A DNA stretch of 34,302 nt. Origin: Cyanocohniella sp. LLY (GTDB taxonomy: Bacteria > Cyanobacteriota > Cyanobacteriia > Cyanobacteriales > Nostocaceae). This document shows positions 18,516 to 27,646 of this stretch, one piece after another. The notes beneath the pieces are model-generated. The model was not told the DNA's origin. It searched no databases and was given only the letters and a program-made list of their open reading frames with translations. Each line of letters opens with the position of its first letter. Position 1 is the first letter of the stretch. The stretch spans positions 1-34,302 of the forward strand of contig JAKOMP010000070.1 of assembly GCA_022241785.1 (NCBI GenBank), written 5' to 3'. Position numbers and translations under genes: made by a program.

Positions 18516-18776
18516 TAAATTGATAGGTAATCACCCCCGTTGAAAAATAGGTGGTCTCTGTTTTTTGGTTCGCAAAACTTGAGCAACTAAATTATTAGTT
18601 AATCTATTGCTCGCAGTTTATATAACTTTACTTTAACATAAATTTTTATCAATACAACCGTTGGAGTTGTGAAATACCTTACACATTCGGCTATGTAGAT
18701 AATCAGGAGAAGTATTATAGCCTAATAGCAGAAAAATCTGTTAACAAGGTAGTTTACTATATTTAGGTGATGTGTT

Positions 18777-20753
18777 ATGACCAACATCCAACCTGCCCCT
18801 TCTTATTTATCTAATATTACCAAGCGAGAAAGCCAAGAATTACAGCGTTTGGTAGATTACAGCAATGTAGTTTCATTACCAGAAATTTGGCCCTTGGCAG
18901 CCCAGCGATTTGGTGATGTTGTGGCCCTGCACAATCCCCACACTACACCAGAGGTAAAAATTACTTATGCCCAGCTAGTGGAGCAAATTCAACAATTTGC
19001 GGCTGGGTTGCAAGCGTCCGGAGTCCAAGCAGGCGATCGCATTTCTTTAATTGCCGATAATAGTCCCCGGTGGTTTATTGCCGATCAAGGTATGATGACG
19101 GCTGGGGCGGTGAATGCAGTGCGTAGTTCCCAAGCCGAACGCGAAGAATTATTATTTATCGTGGCCAATAGTGGTAGTACAGTGTTGGTAGTGCAGGATT
19201 TAAGCACCCTAGATAAATTGCGCGAACGCCTGGATGATCTCCCCATTCAATTGATTGTCTTACTTTCCGATGAAACGCCACCAGCAGCAGCCACCCCCAA
19301 AGTGGTGAATTTTCCTCAATTGCTAGAAATTGGTGCTAATCATACTCTGGTGCGAGTACCACAAAAAGCCGATACTTTAGCTACTTTAATTTATACATCA
19401 GGCACTACAGGCAAGCCCAAGGGGGTGATGCTTTCTCATAGCAACTTATTACACCAAGTCAAAACCCTGGGTACTATAATACAACCCCAAGCAGGAGACA
19501 TCGTTCTCAGTATCCTTCCTTCTTGGCACAGTTACGAACGCAGCGGTGAGTATTTCTTATTTTCTCAAGGTTGTACGCAAATTTATACCAACTTGCGTTA
19601 TGTCAAACAAGATTTAAAAGAATTTAAACCGCATTACATGATAGCTGTACCGCGCCTCTGGGAATCGATTTATGAAGGAGTGCAAAAGCAGTTTCGCGAA
19701 CAACCCGCAAGCAAGCAACGCCTGATTAAGTTTTTATTGGGCATGAGTGAGAAATATGTCAAAGCCCGCAGCATTGCCCACGGATTAAATTTAAATCATC
19801 TTCATGCCTCAGGACTGGAGCGATTAACCGCGAATATACTCACATTTGTCTTTTTACCCTTTCATGCACTAGGAGAACGCCTAGTTTATGCCAAGGTGCG
19901 CGAAGCCACGGGCGGACGCATCAAGCAAGTAGTTAGTGGTGGTGGGGCGTTACCAAGACACATAGATAACTTTTTTGAAATTATTAATGTCGAGATTTTG
20001 CAGGGTTATGGCTTAACAGAAACCTCTCCTGTGACGAATGCGCGGCGTCCTTGGCATAATATGCGGGGTTCATCTGGTCAACCAATTGCCGGCACACAAG
20101 TGAAAATTGTCGATCCGGAAACGAAAACGCCTTTACCGATGGGACAACGCGGTTTGGTGCTATTAAAAGGGCCACAAATCATGCAAGGCTATTACCAGAA
20201 TCCAGAAGCCACAGCGAAAGTCATCGATCCTGAAGGCTGGTTTAATAGCGGCGATTTGGGTTGGGTCACACCACACAATGATTTAGTGCTGACTGGTAGA
20301 GCAAAAGATACAATTGTTTTGACCAATGGAGAAAACATCGAACCGCAACCAATTGAAGATGCCTGTTTGCGATCGCCCTACGTTGATCAAATCATGCTTG
20401 TTGGACAAGACCAGCGCAGCCTTGGTGCTTTAATTGTGCCTAATATTGAAGCCGTAGAAAAATGGGCCGAAAGTCAAAATCTGCAACTGCGGCCATCAGA
20501 AGAAAAACCCTCAGGTTCCAGCACATCTGTTGACCTGGAGAGTAAAATGATCCAGGACTTGTTTCGGCAAGAATTGAATCGGGAAGTGCAAAATCGTCCA
20601 GGTTACCGCCCGGATGACCGCATAGGCCCCTTCAGGCTGATTCAAGAGCCGTTTTCTATGGAAAATGGCTTGATGACACAAACCCTGAAAATCCGGCGGC
20701 ACGTGGTTGCAGAACGCTATCACGATACTATTGACGGAATGTTTACCCGATAA
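18777..20753 (+). CDS. aas: AMP-forming long-chain acyl-ACP/acyl-CoA synthetase
   Basis: A 658-residue ANL-superfamily enzyme that adenylates a fatty acid and transfers it to ACP or CoA. Cyanobacterial orthologues (Slr1609-like) act mainly as acyl-ACP synthetases, recycling free fatty acids at the membrane. The P-loop TLIYTSGTTGKPKGVMLSHS (about 205), the GYGLTETSPV motif, the FNSGDLGWV hinge region and TGRAKDTIVLTNGENIEP are all intact. The C-terminal domain includes the family ending MTQTLKIRR. The many long-chain-specific segments between 250 and 380 distinguish it from acetyl-CoA synthetase. ATG start at 18777 after GGTGATGTGTT. It precedes ylqD by 40 bp on the same strand, probably as an operon. 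Confidence 0.92.
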   Translation: MTNIQPAPSYLSNITKRESQELQRLVDYSNVVSLPEIWPLAAQRFGDVVALHNPHTTPEVKITYAQLVEQIQQFAAGLQASGVQAGDRISLIADNSPRWFIADQGMMTAGAVNAVRSSQAEREELLFIVANSGSTVLVVQDLSTLDKLRERLDDLPIQLIVLLSDETPPAAATPKVVNFPQLLEIGANHTLVRVPQKADTLATLIYTSGTTGKPKGVMLSHSNLLHQVKTLGTIIQPQAGDIVLSILPSWHSYERSGEYFLFSQGCTQIYTNLRYVKQDLKEFKPHYMIAVPRLWESIYEGVQKQFREQPASKQRLIKFLLGMSEKYVKARSIAHGLNLNHLHASGLERLTANILTFVFLPFHALGERLVYAKVREATGGRIKQVVSGGGALPRHIDNFFEIINVEILQGYGLTETSPVTNARRPWHNMRGSSGQPIAGTQVKIVDPETKTPLPMGQRGLVLLKGPQIMQGYYQNPEATAKVIDPEGWFNSGDLGWVTPHNDLVLTGRAKDTIVLTNGENIEPQPIEDACLRSPYVDQIMLVGQDQRSLGALIVPNIEAVEKWAESQNLQLRPSEEKPSGSSTSVDLESKMIQDLFRQELNREVQNRPGYRPDDRIGPFRLIQEPFSMENGLMTQTLKIRRHVVAERYHDTIDGMFTR

Positions 20754-20793
20754 TTATTCCACTTGCCAACTATTAGAGTGAACGTGAAACTTT

Positions 20794-21243
20794 ATGGATG
20801 TCTCCAACCCTCAACTACTTTTAAAGCGCGTCGTTAACGTCAAAGTCATTGTCACTCCCCTGTGGAAAGAGGAAGTACAACAGCAATTGCAAGGACAGAT
20901 CAATCAAAGTGATCAGCAACTGCAACAGCTAGATTCTGAAGGACAAAGAGCGATTTCCGCGATTCAAAAGCAGAGTTTACAACCACCCGGCCCCCAAACT
21001 CTCCAACAAATTGACAATATCCAACTCCAAGTCAATCAAAAGAAAAGTGAACTGCTAGAGCAAAAAAATCAACTGCTGCAAAACCTCCAGCAAGTGCAGT
21101 TTCTCGAATTGGATCAAGAAGTCAATCAATTTCAAATGGAAGGCTTTTTCCGGGTGGAAAAGGGTGATAACTTGATTAGCAAAATGCAAGTCGAAATCGT
21201 GCTGCGCGATGGCATTGTCGAAGACATTCGCGGCGATATTTGA
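20794..21243 (+). CDS. YlqD-family protein
   Basis: A 149-residue protein of the YlqD family, which is named from Bacillus and has no known function. The N-terminal strand region (LLLKRVVNVKVIVTPLWKEE) is followed by a long Gln-rich coiled coil (about 28-110) and a C-terminal strand pair (GFFRVEKGDNLISKMQVEIVLRDGIV...). There is no signal peptide. Length fits cyanobacterial members. It follows the acyl-ACP synthetase by 40 bp on the same strand, so co-transcription is likely. An inverted repeat GTTAACTC/GAGTTAAC at 21246-21290 after the stop could stall transcription but lacks a T run. Confidence 0.8.
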   Translation: MDVSNPQLLLKRVVNVKVIVTPLWKEEVQQQLQGQINQSDQQLQQLDSEGQRAISAIQKQSLQPPGPQTLQQIDNIQLQVNQKKSELLEQKNQLLQNLQQVQFLELDQEVNQFQMEGFFRVEKGDNLISKMQVEIVLRDGIVEDIRGDI

Positions 21244-21268
21244 TAGTTAACTCCTCACACCAACTTGC

Positions 21269-21799
21269 CTACTGGCAACTTTGAGTTAACCCTTGATAAA
21301 GGCGACTCCCAGCGCGACATCGTGTTTGGGAGCCAGCCCACACAATTTGCCAGATAGGCGGTGAACTGACTAAGAGCGATCGCCCAAAAGTTGTCATTTC
21401 TATGCGATATTTAATTGTATCAACTGCATCATTTTCATCAGTAGAAGTTTGCGTAATTTTTACTAAAACTTGATTTTGCTCGGGATAAACTACTTCTACT
21501 TTGCGCTTTTTGTCTGCTGATATTTTATCTTCAACAGCATTCACGGCTAGGGTAGCCGGGTCACTACCCTGAAGAGTAGAGTTGATACTTTCTAACGGTA
21601 TGTTTTTATACTGATAACGCTCAGGATGTGTTTTAACATCTTGAGAATGTTGTATGGTCGCAACTTGCTGTTGTTGACCATTGCCATTTTCCCCAATTTC
21701 GACAGATTGTTGGTGCTGATTGAAATAAAAGTTAGTACCAGCAGTGGCAAAGATACTCAGTACCAGAATTAAAAAAAATTTCCACTTTACTGAAGTCAT
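21269..21799 (-). CDS. Hypothetical membrane-anchored protein
   Basis: From the ATG at 21799 the product has 176 residues. Its N-terminus (MTSVKWKFFLILVLSIFATAG) is a typical signal anchor or uncleaved signal peptide. A Gln-rich spacer (about 28-50) leads to a small soluble domain with EDKISADKKRKVEVVYPEQNQVLVKI, which looks like a mixed alpha/beta fold. I do not recognise the family. A GTG at 21895 would extend the frame over a HIP1-containing, non-conserved-looking stretch, so I prefer the internal ATG. The last 30 residues (SQTRCRAGSRLYQGL...) look like translated intergenic sequence and may reflect loss of the original stop. Convergent with ylqD. Confidence 0.55.
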   Translation of the reverse strand: MTSVKWKFFLILVLSIFATAGTNFYFNQHQQSVEIGENGNGQQQQVATIQHSQDVKTHPERYQYKNIPLESINSTLQGSDPATLAVNAVEDKISADKKRKVEVVYPEQNQVLVKITQTSTDENDAVDTIKYRIEMTTFGRSLLVSSPPIWQIVWAGSQTRCRAGSRLYQGLTQSCQ

Positions 21800-22157
21800 A
21801 AGACTAAACAGAAATTTCCAACGGGTCAAATAAACATTTATAGCAATCCTATTGAAGTTTGGAAAAATTGCGATCGCTATTGCATAGTCAAACACAAATG
21901 TTTACAATAGGGGTTTGACAAAAATGTATATTGTCAATATTCAAAGACCTTAATTATATTTTGAAGGTTCCAAGGGTCATTTGTTAATCATCCTTTGGAG
22001 AGATGAAGACGATTTATTAGTCGTTAAAAAATTTCTTCCCCCCAATCCCCAGTCCACTAAAATAGAAAATTTCAACCCTAAAACTCCTCAGCCGAGATAC
22101 AATTCTATCTGGCAAAAGCTGTTAAAGTCCATAAACCATTGATTCTAGAACCACCAT

Positions 22158-23441
22158 ATGAGCATTCACGAAGTATTTATGCCGGCGCTGAGTTCCACAA
22201 TGACCGAAGGAAAAATCGTTTCCTGGGTGAAATCGCCAGGCGATAAAGTGGAAAAAGGCGAAACCGTGGTGGTTGTGGAGTCAGATAAGGCAGATATGGA
22301 TGTGGAATCCTTCTACGAGGGATATCTGGCTCACATCATAGTAGACGCTGGTGATACTGCGTCTGTAGGGTCGGCGATCGCCTACGTAGTCGAAACCGAA
22401 GCCGAAATAGAAACCGCCAAGTCTATGGCTAATTCCGGTAGCGCTGCGTCCACTCCCGCCTCCACTCCCGAACCAGTAGCAGCCACCGCCTCTGTAACGA
22501 CACCCGTCACCGCTAGTCAAAACGGTTCTAACCACCGAGAAGGAAGACTTGTAGTTTCACCCCGCGCCCGCAAGTTGGCCAAAGAACTTAAAGTCGATTT
22601 AACGACTCTTAAAGGTAGTGGCCCCTACGGTCGCATAGTCGCTGAAGACGTAGAATCTGTGGTTAATCAAGGCCAGCCAGCCACCACAAAATCCACACCA
22701 ACACCCACAATCACCCCAACCCCTGTACCAACACCTGCACCTGCACCCGTACCAGTAGCAGTTGTACCTGGTCAAACAGTTCCTCTAACTACCTTCCAGC
22801 AAGCCGTAGTCCGGAACATGGTAGCGACATTATCTGTGCCAGTCTTCCGTGTGAGTTATACAATTACCACCGATGGCTTAGATAAACTTTACAAACAAAT
22901 TAAATCCAAAGGCGTGACAATGACAGCGCTATTGGCTAAAGCCGTAGCGGTAACATTACAAAAACATCCATTATTAAACGCCAGTTATTCCGAACAAGGC
23001 ATTGTGTATCATTCTGGTATCAACATTGCCGTAGCTGTAGCAATGGATGACGGGGGATTAATTACACCAGTGTTGCAAAATGCAGACATGGTAGATATTT
23101 ATTCTATTTCTCGCACTTGGAAATCCTTGGTAGACCGTGCTAGGGCAAAACAACTGCAACCCGAAGAATACAACAGTGGTACATTTACCCTTTCTAATTT
23201 GGGTATGTTTGGTGTTGACACATTTGACGCTATTTTACCTCCCGGACAAGGCTCAATTTTAGCGATCGGTGCATCTCGCCCTCAAGTTGTAGCCACAGGC
23301 GATGGTTTATTTGGCGTGCGCCAACAAATGCAGGTAAATATTACTTGTGACCACCGCATTATTTACGGCGCCCATGCTGCGGCCTTCTTGCAAGATTTAG
23401 CAAAATTGATTGAAACCAATCCTCAATCTTTAACAATGTAG
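22158..23441 (+). CDS. pdhC: Dihydrolipoamide acetyltransferase (pyruvate dehydrogenase E2)
   Basis: A 427-residue E2 core of pyruvate dehydrogenase; it passes the acetyl group from E1 to CoA through a lipoyl arm. The lipoyl domain (1-80) carries Lys44 in VVVESDKADMDVE. Ala/Pro/Thr-rich linkers surround the E1/E3-binding domain VSPRARKLAKELKVDLTTLKGSGPYGRIV (about 132-165). The catalytic domain (about 210-427) ends with DHRIIYGAHAAAFLQ, with His399 as catalytic base. Most E2 enzymes have DHRxxDG; the Tyr-Gly form is usual in chloroplast and cyanobacterial E2, so this is not a defect. E1 and E3 genes are not nearby. ATG start at 22158. Confidence 0.95.
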   Translation: MSIHEVFMPALSSTMTEGKIVSWVKSPGDKVEKGETVVVVESDKADMDVESFYEGYLAHIIVDAGDTASVGSAIAYVVETEAEIETAKSMANSGSAASTPASTPEPVAATASVTTPVTASQNGSNHREGRLVVSPRARKLAKELKVDLTTLKGSGPYGRIVAEDVESVVNQGQPATTKSTPTPTITPTPVPTPAPAPVPVAVVPGQTVPLTTFQQAVVRNMVATLSVPVFRVSYTITTDGLDKLYKQIKSKGVTMTALLAKAVAVTLQKHPLLNASYSEQGIVYHSGINIAVAVAMDDGGLITPVLQNADMVDIYSISRTWKSLVDRARAKQLQPEEYNSGTFTLSNLGMFGVDTFDAILPPGQGSILAIGASRPQVVATGDGLFGVRQQMQVNITCDHRIIYGAHAAAFLQDLAKLIETNPQSLTM

Positions 23442-23467
23442 ATCGTAAAAGATACCAAATTTTATGT

Positions 23468-23495
23468 AGAGACGTGGCCATGCTGCGTCTCTTTT
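23468..23495 (+). terminator. Terminator-like hairpin after pdhC
   Basis: AGAGACG (23468-23474) pairs with CGTCTCT (23486-23492), followed by a short T run. The same hairpin type is a common intergenic repeat in Nostocales, so it may serve as both. Confidence 0.55.
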
Positions 23496-23516
23496 AATTA
23501 GCTAGTTAATATCGCC

Positions 23517-24359
23517 GTGACATACGACAACACCCTTAAATATCTAGTTGAGCAGTATCCAGAAGACTTCATCAGCTACTTACTCGCTTTCGACCCAACA
23601 GATATCCAAATTCTGCAAACAGAATTAAATCAAGAACCCATCCGTGCTGACTCAGTTATCTTTTTGCAAACCGCCAATCAAATACTGCATTTAGAATTTC
23701 AGACATTACCTACATCGACTCCACCCTTACCACTGCGGATGTTAGATTACTGGGTGCGACTGTATCGACAGTATCAGTGCGACATTGAGCAAGTAATTAT
23801 TTTTCTCAAACCCACAACTTCAGAAGCCGTATTTGTAGACCAATTTACTGCCCGAAATACTACCCATCGCTACCGTGTCATTCGCATGTGGGAACAAAAC
23901 CCCGAACCGTTGCTAGCATCTCCTGGTTTATTACCTTTAGCAACTTTAGCGCGGACAGATGCACCTGAAACTTTACTGCAACAAGTGGCAAATCAAATGA
24001 GTATGATTAAAGAAACAGCCACCAAACAAAGCATATCAGCATGTACCCAAATTCTAGCAGGGTTGGTATTTGAACCAGAACTCATTCGTCAGCTTTTAAG
24101 GAAAGAAACCATGAGAGAATCTGCCATTTATCAAGAAATTCTCCAAGAAGGGCTTCAAGAAGGAAGAGAACAAGGAAGACAATCGGAACTGAGATTAGTA
24201 ATGCGTATATTAACCCGTCGCCTCGGTTTAATTAATCCCCAAGTAGAATTGAGACTGCAAGATTTATCCCTTGTTCAATTAGAAAACTTAGGTGAAGTAT
24301 TATTAGATTTCGCAACTGAAACTGACTTGGTTAATTGGCTAAATCAATTACAAAATTAA
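23517..24359 (+). CDS. Rpn-family nuclease-like protein with DUF4351
   Basis: A 280-residue protein of the Rpn / PD-(D/E)XK transposase-like superfamily, abundant in cyanobacteria. Relatives in E. coli (RpnA-E) are DNA endonucleases that raise RecA-independent recombination. The N-terminal nuclease core shows the acidic strand DSVIFLQTANQILHLEFQT, in which the Asp and the ExQ could be the catalytic residues (the Lys of DEXK is Gln). The C-terminus has the DUF4351 module (RILTRRLGLINPQVELRLQDLSLVQLENLGEVLL...). A run of E-Q-G rich sequence (QEGLQEGREQGRQ) links them. The start is GTG at 23517, with no better ATG nearby. Convergent with rtcB. Confidence 0.85.
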   Translation: MTYDNTLKYLVEQYPEDFISYLLAFDPTDIQILQTELNQEPIRADSVIFLQTANQILHLEFQTLPTSTPPLPLRMLDYWVRLYRQYQCDIEQVIIFLKPTTSEAVFVDQFTARNTTHRYRVIRMWEQNPEPLLASPGLLPLATLARTDAPETLLQQVANQMSMIKETATKQSISACTQILAGLVFEPELIRQLLRKETMRESAIYQEILQEGLQEGREQGRQSELRLVMRILTRRLGLINPQVELRLQDLSLVQLENLGEVLLDFATETDLVNWLNQLQN

Positions 24360-24378
24360 CTTACTTCAGTTTCCCTTT

Positions 24379-24412
24379 GTGTCTAAAAAATAAAAAAGTG
24401 GGCATTGCCCAC
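24379..24412 (-). terminator. Rho-independent terminator of rtcB
   Basis: On the minus strand a perfect 6-bp GC-rich stem (GTGGGC/GCCCAC, 24398-24412) is followed by TTTTTTATTTTTT. It lies 9 bases after the rtcB stop codon. Confidence 0.85.
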
Positions 24413-24421
24413 CTAAAAAAA

Positions 24422-26569
24422 TCATCCCTTTACACAAACTACTTGCTTAAGTGTTGCCACAACTTCCACTAAATCTGCTTGATTTTCCATAACTTGGTCT
24501 ATGGGCTTATAAGCACCAGGAATTTCATCCAAAACACCTGTATCCTTGCGGCATTCTACACCCTGAGTTTGCTCAATCAAATCATCAAGTGTATAGGCAT
24601 TTTTTGCCTTGTTTCTAGACATTAAACGCCCTGCACCATGAGAGCAAGAACAGAAACTATGAGCATTACCTTTACCTTTGACAATGAAAGACTTTGCCCC
24701 CATTGAACCGGGAATAATGCCATAATCTTCAGTCTGGGCGCGGACTGCACCTTTACGAGTCACATACACATCCTCATTAAAATGCACTTCTTTTTCGGCG
24801 TAATTGTGGTGACAATTTACCTGTAATAGAGGTTTAGTTGCTTTTCCACCCGCCAAATGCTTCTCGATGATGTGCTTAAAACGCGCCATCATCACATCAC
24901 GGTTAAAACGTGCGTAGTCTTGCGCCCACTGTAAATCATGCCAATAAGCTTGAAATTCTGGTGTCCCAGCTACAAAGTATGATAGATCAGGATCAGGCAA
25001 TTTATTACCTGCCATTTTAGCCAACTCTTTGGCTGTACTAATATGGCACTGGGCTAGCTTATTACCAATATTGCGGGAACCAGAATGCAACATTAACCAA
25101 ACTTGGTTTTCTGTATCGAGGCATACTTCTATAAAGTGATTTCCTCCGCCAAGAGAACCCATTTGTCTCATGGCTTTGCGTTGCAAATCTTGCACACCTG
25201 GATGCAATTCGGAAAAATCACCCCACCGTTGCCAATTAGTAGCAGATTTTTCTACATCTTTATTTTCATTAAAGCCAGTAGGAATTGCTGCTTCAATATC
25301 TAGGCGAATTTTCTTTAATTTGCCTTCGAGTTGTTCACCTGTAAATGGCGTTTTGATGGCGCACATTCCGCAGTTATGAACAAATACCCCAGCTTTTAGG
25401 GCAAAGTTATGGTACTCTGGCACGGTCAAACAGTAAACATCTTCTGTGTAATTTAAAGGAATTACTGCTACAACTTTGTGATTGCACTGATGTTCTTTCC
25501 GGCGATGGTTATGTAATCCAATGGGAGTTTTAATTTCTGCCCCACAAATATCACAAGTATAGTATCGGTTAGCAATTTCCTGTGATTTTGCCCTTCCTTT
25601 TTCACTTTTATTGTATTGGACTAAATATTCTTTACCTCGCAAACCATTACCTGCAACTGCATTTTGAAAGTGTTCTGGTTGCTGTTGCATGTATTGAGTA
25701 ATATTTCTTGTTCCTCTCTCTGCATAATATTTATATCCTGCGGGAGTTTTTGCTTTTTGAGCTAAAGAAGCTATTCTTCTTGCTTCAAACTCTGGAGACT
25801 GCCAATGTTGATTACGTTCTACTAAAGAGCGATGATAAGTAGAATGATCGCCATCGCCCATAAACTCCAAATTATCTGGTCGATTATCAGATTCCTGGAA
25901 ATTGCGATGATGAATGACTGTTCTTTGTCCCACAAATTGGGGAATCTTGCTGAGTAAACCAGACCTGGCAATAACCCAATCCGCTTTTTGCCACCTACCA
26001 GAGTATGTTTGGGCAATTAAGGTATAGCCATCTTTGTCAGTTTTGGAATAGAAGGGCATTAAGGAAGTCCCAGATGAAAGCAACTGAGCTTCTTGGTAAG
26101 AGCCATCCCGCAACATGAACTGGTGATCTGGGGTACAAATAACTTCTTCACCATTACCCAAAATCACTTTTACCAGAGAAGCATTACGTCTGGTCAATTT
26201 AGCCGTTGCTGGCGCCGCCACAATTTTTCCTGTGGGGGTACAAGCGTAGACAAAAAACTCTTTCCCCCCATCGGTTAGGTCTTTTAGGCGATAAGACTGA
26301 CCATCAACTATAGGAATTAAGGTATCTCCCACAAAGCAACCAATATCTACACCGACAGCAGCAGGGATAATTGCCTCTTTGGTAGCAATGACGGAACCAA
26401 CTAAAGCACCTTTACCTAAATGAACATCTGGCATTAAGGCGACATGTTTAAACACAAATGGTAGTGATGCCACATTTTTTGCCATTTTGGTTTCATCTGA
26501 CCCCAAAGGGTGATTTGCCCAAGATAAAACAGGATATGGGGTAGTAATTTCTAACTTTTCGTAGGGCAT
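24422..26569 (-). CDS. rtcB: RNA-splicing ligase RtcB, with intein
   Basis: RtcB joins 2',3'-cyclic phosphate and 5'-hydroxyl RNA ends using GTP and Mn2+, in tRNA splicing or RNA repair. The precursor has 715 residues; removing the 322-residue intein leaves 393, the normal family length. The exteins hold the metal and GTP ligands: the DIG/CGM site with Cys400 (the +1 residue), GGGNHFIEV (His478), LHSGSRNIG (His495), NCHHN (His588) and the guanylylated His644 in SHGAGR. The N-terminal MPDVHLGKG is also conserved. The intein sits exactly before the metal-binding Cys, so splicing is essential for activity. It ends in a strong terminator. No rtcA or RNA-repair partner lies next to it. Confidence 0.96.
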   Translation of the reverse strand: MPYEKLEITTPYPVLSWANHPLGSDETKMAKNVASLPFVFKHVALMPDVHLGKGALVGSVIATKEAIIPAAVGVDIGCFVGDTLIPIVDGQSYRLKDLTDGGKEFFVYACTPTGKIVAAPATAKLTRRNASLVKVILGNGEEVICTPDHQFMLRDGSYQEAQLLSSGTSLMPFYSKTDKDGYTLIAQTYSGRWQKADWVIARSGLLSKIPQFVGQRTVIHHRNFQESDNRPDNLEFMGDGDHSTYHRSLVERNQHWQSPEFEARRIASLAQKAKTPAGYKYYAERGTRNITQYMQQQPEHFQNAVAGNGLRGKEYLVQYNKSEKGRAKSQEIANRYYTCDICGAEIKTPIGLHNHRRKEHQCNHKVVAVIPLNYTEDVYCLTVPEYHNFALKAGVFVHNCGMCAIKTPFTGEQLEGKLKKIRLDIEAAIPTGFNENKDVEKSATNWQRWGDFSELHPGVQDLQRKAMRQMGSLGGGNHFIEVCLDTENQVWLMLHSGSRNIGNKLAQCHISTAKELAKMAGNKLPDPDLSYFVAGTPEFQAYWHDLQWAQDYARFNRDVMMARFKHIIEKHLAGGKATKPLLQVNCHHNYAEKEVHFNEDVYVTRKGAVRAQTEDYGIIPGSMGAKSFIVKGKGNAHSFCSCSHGAGRLMSRNKAKNAYTLDDLIEQTQGVECRKDTGVLDEIPGAYKPIDQVMENQADLVEVVATLKQVVCVKG
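25373..26338 (-). other. Intein with HNH endonuclease in RtcB
   Basis: Residues 78-399 of the precursor form the intein. Cys78 (CFVGDTLIPI, block A) is the first splicing residue, block B is TPDHQFMLRDG, and the C-terminal blocks are TEDVYCLTVPEYHNFALKAGVFVHN followed by extein Cys400. Thus Cys1, the block-B His, the penultimate His and terminal Asn are all present and splicing should be active. The insert contains an HNH homing-endonuclease core (VIHHRNFQESDNRPDNLEF, about 218-236) and a C2H2-like finger (CDICGAEIKTPIGLHNHRRKEH, about 339-360). The same RtcB site is known to carry inteins in archaea (Pyrococcus). The insertion has spread by homing or been inherited; the sequence does not decide. 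Confidence 0.93.
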
Positions 26570-26749
26570 TTTTTTATCAGGAATAGGGAATGGGAAGAAT
26601 AATTTTTAAATTTCAGGTCGTTAAGGGTTTTATACTACATTTGTACTACAAAACCTAATTAAGTGTCAAGGCGATCGCATCTAGGTGCAGGAGCCGCCAT
26701 CGCCTGAGAATGTATTAAAATTTGTAAAGGCAATGACTCTGGGTAAATC

Positions 26750-27646
26750 ATGGCAACAAAGCAAAACACTCTCTGGGAAATGTTTCTATCGCCTGTAGTA
26801 CGGCTGTTAATTGATGAGGAGCAGTTGCGGCGTTACGCTAAGAGTATTGATTGGGAACAAGCAAGCGATCGCTTGCAACAATCTGATGTCATCATCCCCC
26901 CGTACTACAATAATCAAAACTTTCACGGCATTGAAGGCGGATATCTCAACCCCGGTGCGGCGGTTTCCTACGATGCCATTACTCAATACGTTCTCCCACC
27001 CAGCGAAACTGTAGTACGCCAAGCTTTAATTGATGCTATCAAGGTGAAGCCACGACGCATACTCGATTTAGGCTGCGGTACAGGTACCACAACTTTGATG
27101 TTAAAACAGGCATTTCCCCAAGCCGAAGTTATAGGTTTAGATTTATCACCTTATATGCTGGTGAGGGCAGAAGATAAAGCCCAAAGTGCTGGGTTAGATA
27201 TACTCTGGCGACATGGTAATGCGGAAACAACTAATTTCCCGGACGCTGCTTTTGACTTAGTAACAGCTTCTTTACTATTTCATGAAACACCAACTGTAGT
27301 CTGTCAGGCAATTCTACGAGAAAGCTTTCGATTACTGGTAACTGGTGGGCAAGTATTAATTCTCGATGGGAATCAGAATACCCTAAGGCAGTTAGATTGG
27401 CTCAATAATGTATTTGAAGAACCATATATTCGTGAGTATGCTGCTGACAATTTAGACGCGCGTATGGGTGCAGCGGGGTTTGAAGCCGTGCGAACTCAAG
27501 ATGTATGGTGGATGAATCAGCTAACTAGCGGCGTGAAACCAATTTCTCAGGATACTCGCCAGTACACACCAACACCAATAGATCACACAATAGATAATAA
27601 TGATTTGGAGGACTTTGGATCTCCAGTGTTTGGCATAACGGCATGA
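26750..27646 (+). CDS. Class I SAM-dependent methyltransferase
   Basis: A 298-residue protein with a seven-strand methyltransferase core at the centre. Motif I is ILDLGCGTGTTTLML (about 104-118), motif II VIGLDLSPYML with the acidic ribose-binding Asp, and motif IV/V AAFDLVTASLLFHETP. A roughly 95-residue N-terminal extension (with IPPYYNNQNFHGIEGGYLNPGAAVSYD) resembles that of other cyanobacterial small-molecule methyltransferases. The substrate is not known. The stop codon overlaps the start of the HAD gene (ATGA), so the two are translationally coupled. ATG start at 26750; an upstream HIP1 site lies in the 180-bp intergenic region. Confidence 0.88.
   Translation: MATKQNTLWEMFLSPVVRLLIDEEQLRRYAKSIDWEQASDRLQQSDVIIPPYYNNQNFHGIEGGYLNPGAAVSYDAITQYVLPPSETVVRQALIDAIKVKPRRILDLGCGTGTTTLMLKQAFPQAEVIGLDLSPYMLVRAEDKAQSAGLDILWRHGNAETTNFPDAAFDLVTASLLFHETPTVVCQAILRESFRLLVTGGQVLILDGNQNTLRQLDWLNNVFEEPYIREYAADNLDARMGAAGFEAVRTQDVWWMNQLTSGVKPISQDTRQYTPTPIDHTIDNNDLEDFGSPVFGITA

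Noticed and set aside
22158-23441. Missing catalytic Asp in the E2 DHRxxDG motif as a sign of inactivation
   Set aside because: DHRIxYGA is the normal form in cyanobacterial and chloroplast E2 proteins.
25822-26016. Minus-strand frame in the intein region as a separate gene
   Set aside because: It is out of frame with the intein, whose splicing and HNH motifs are continuous in the rtcB frame.
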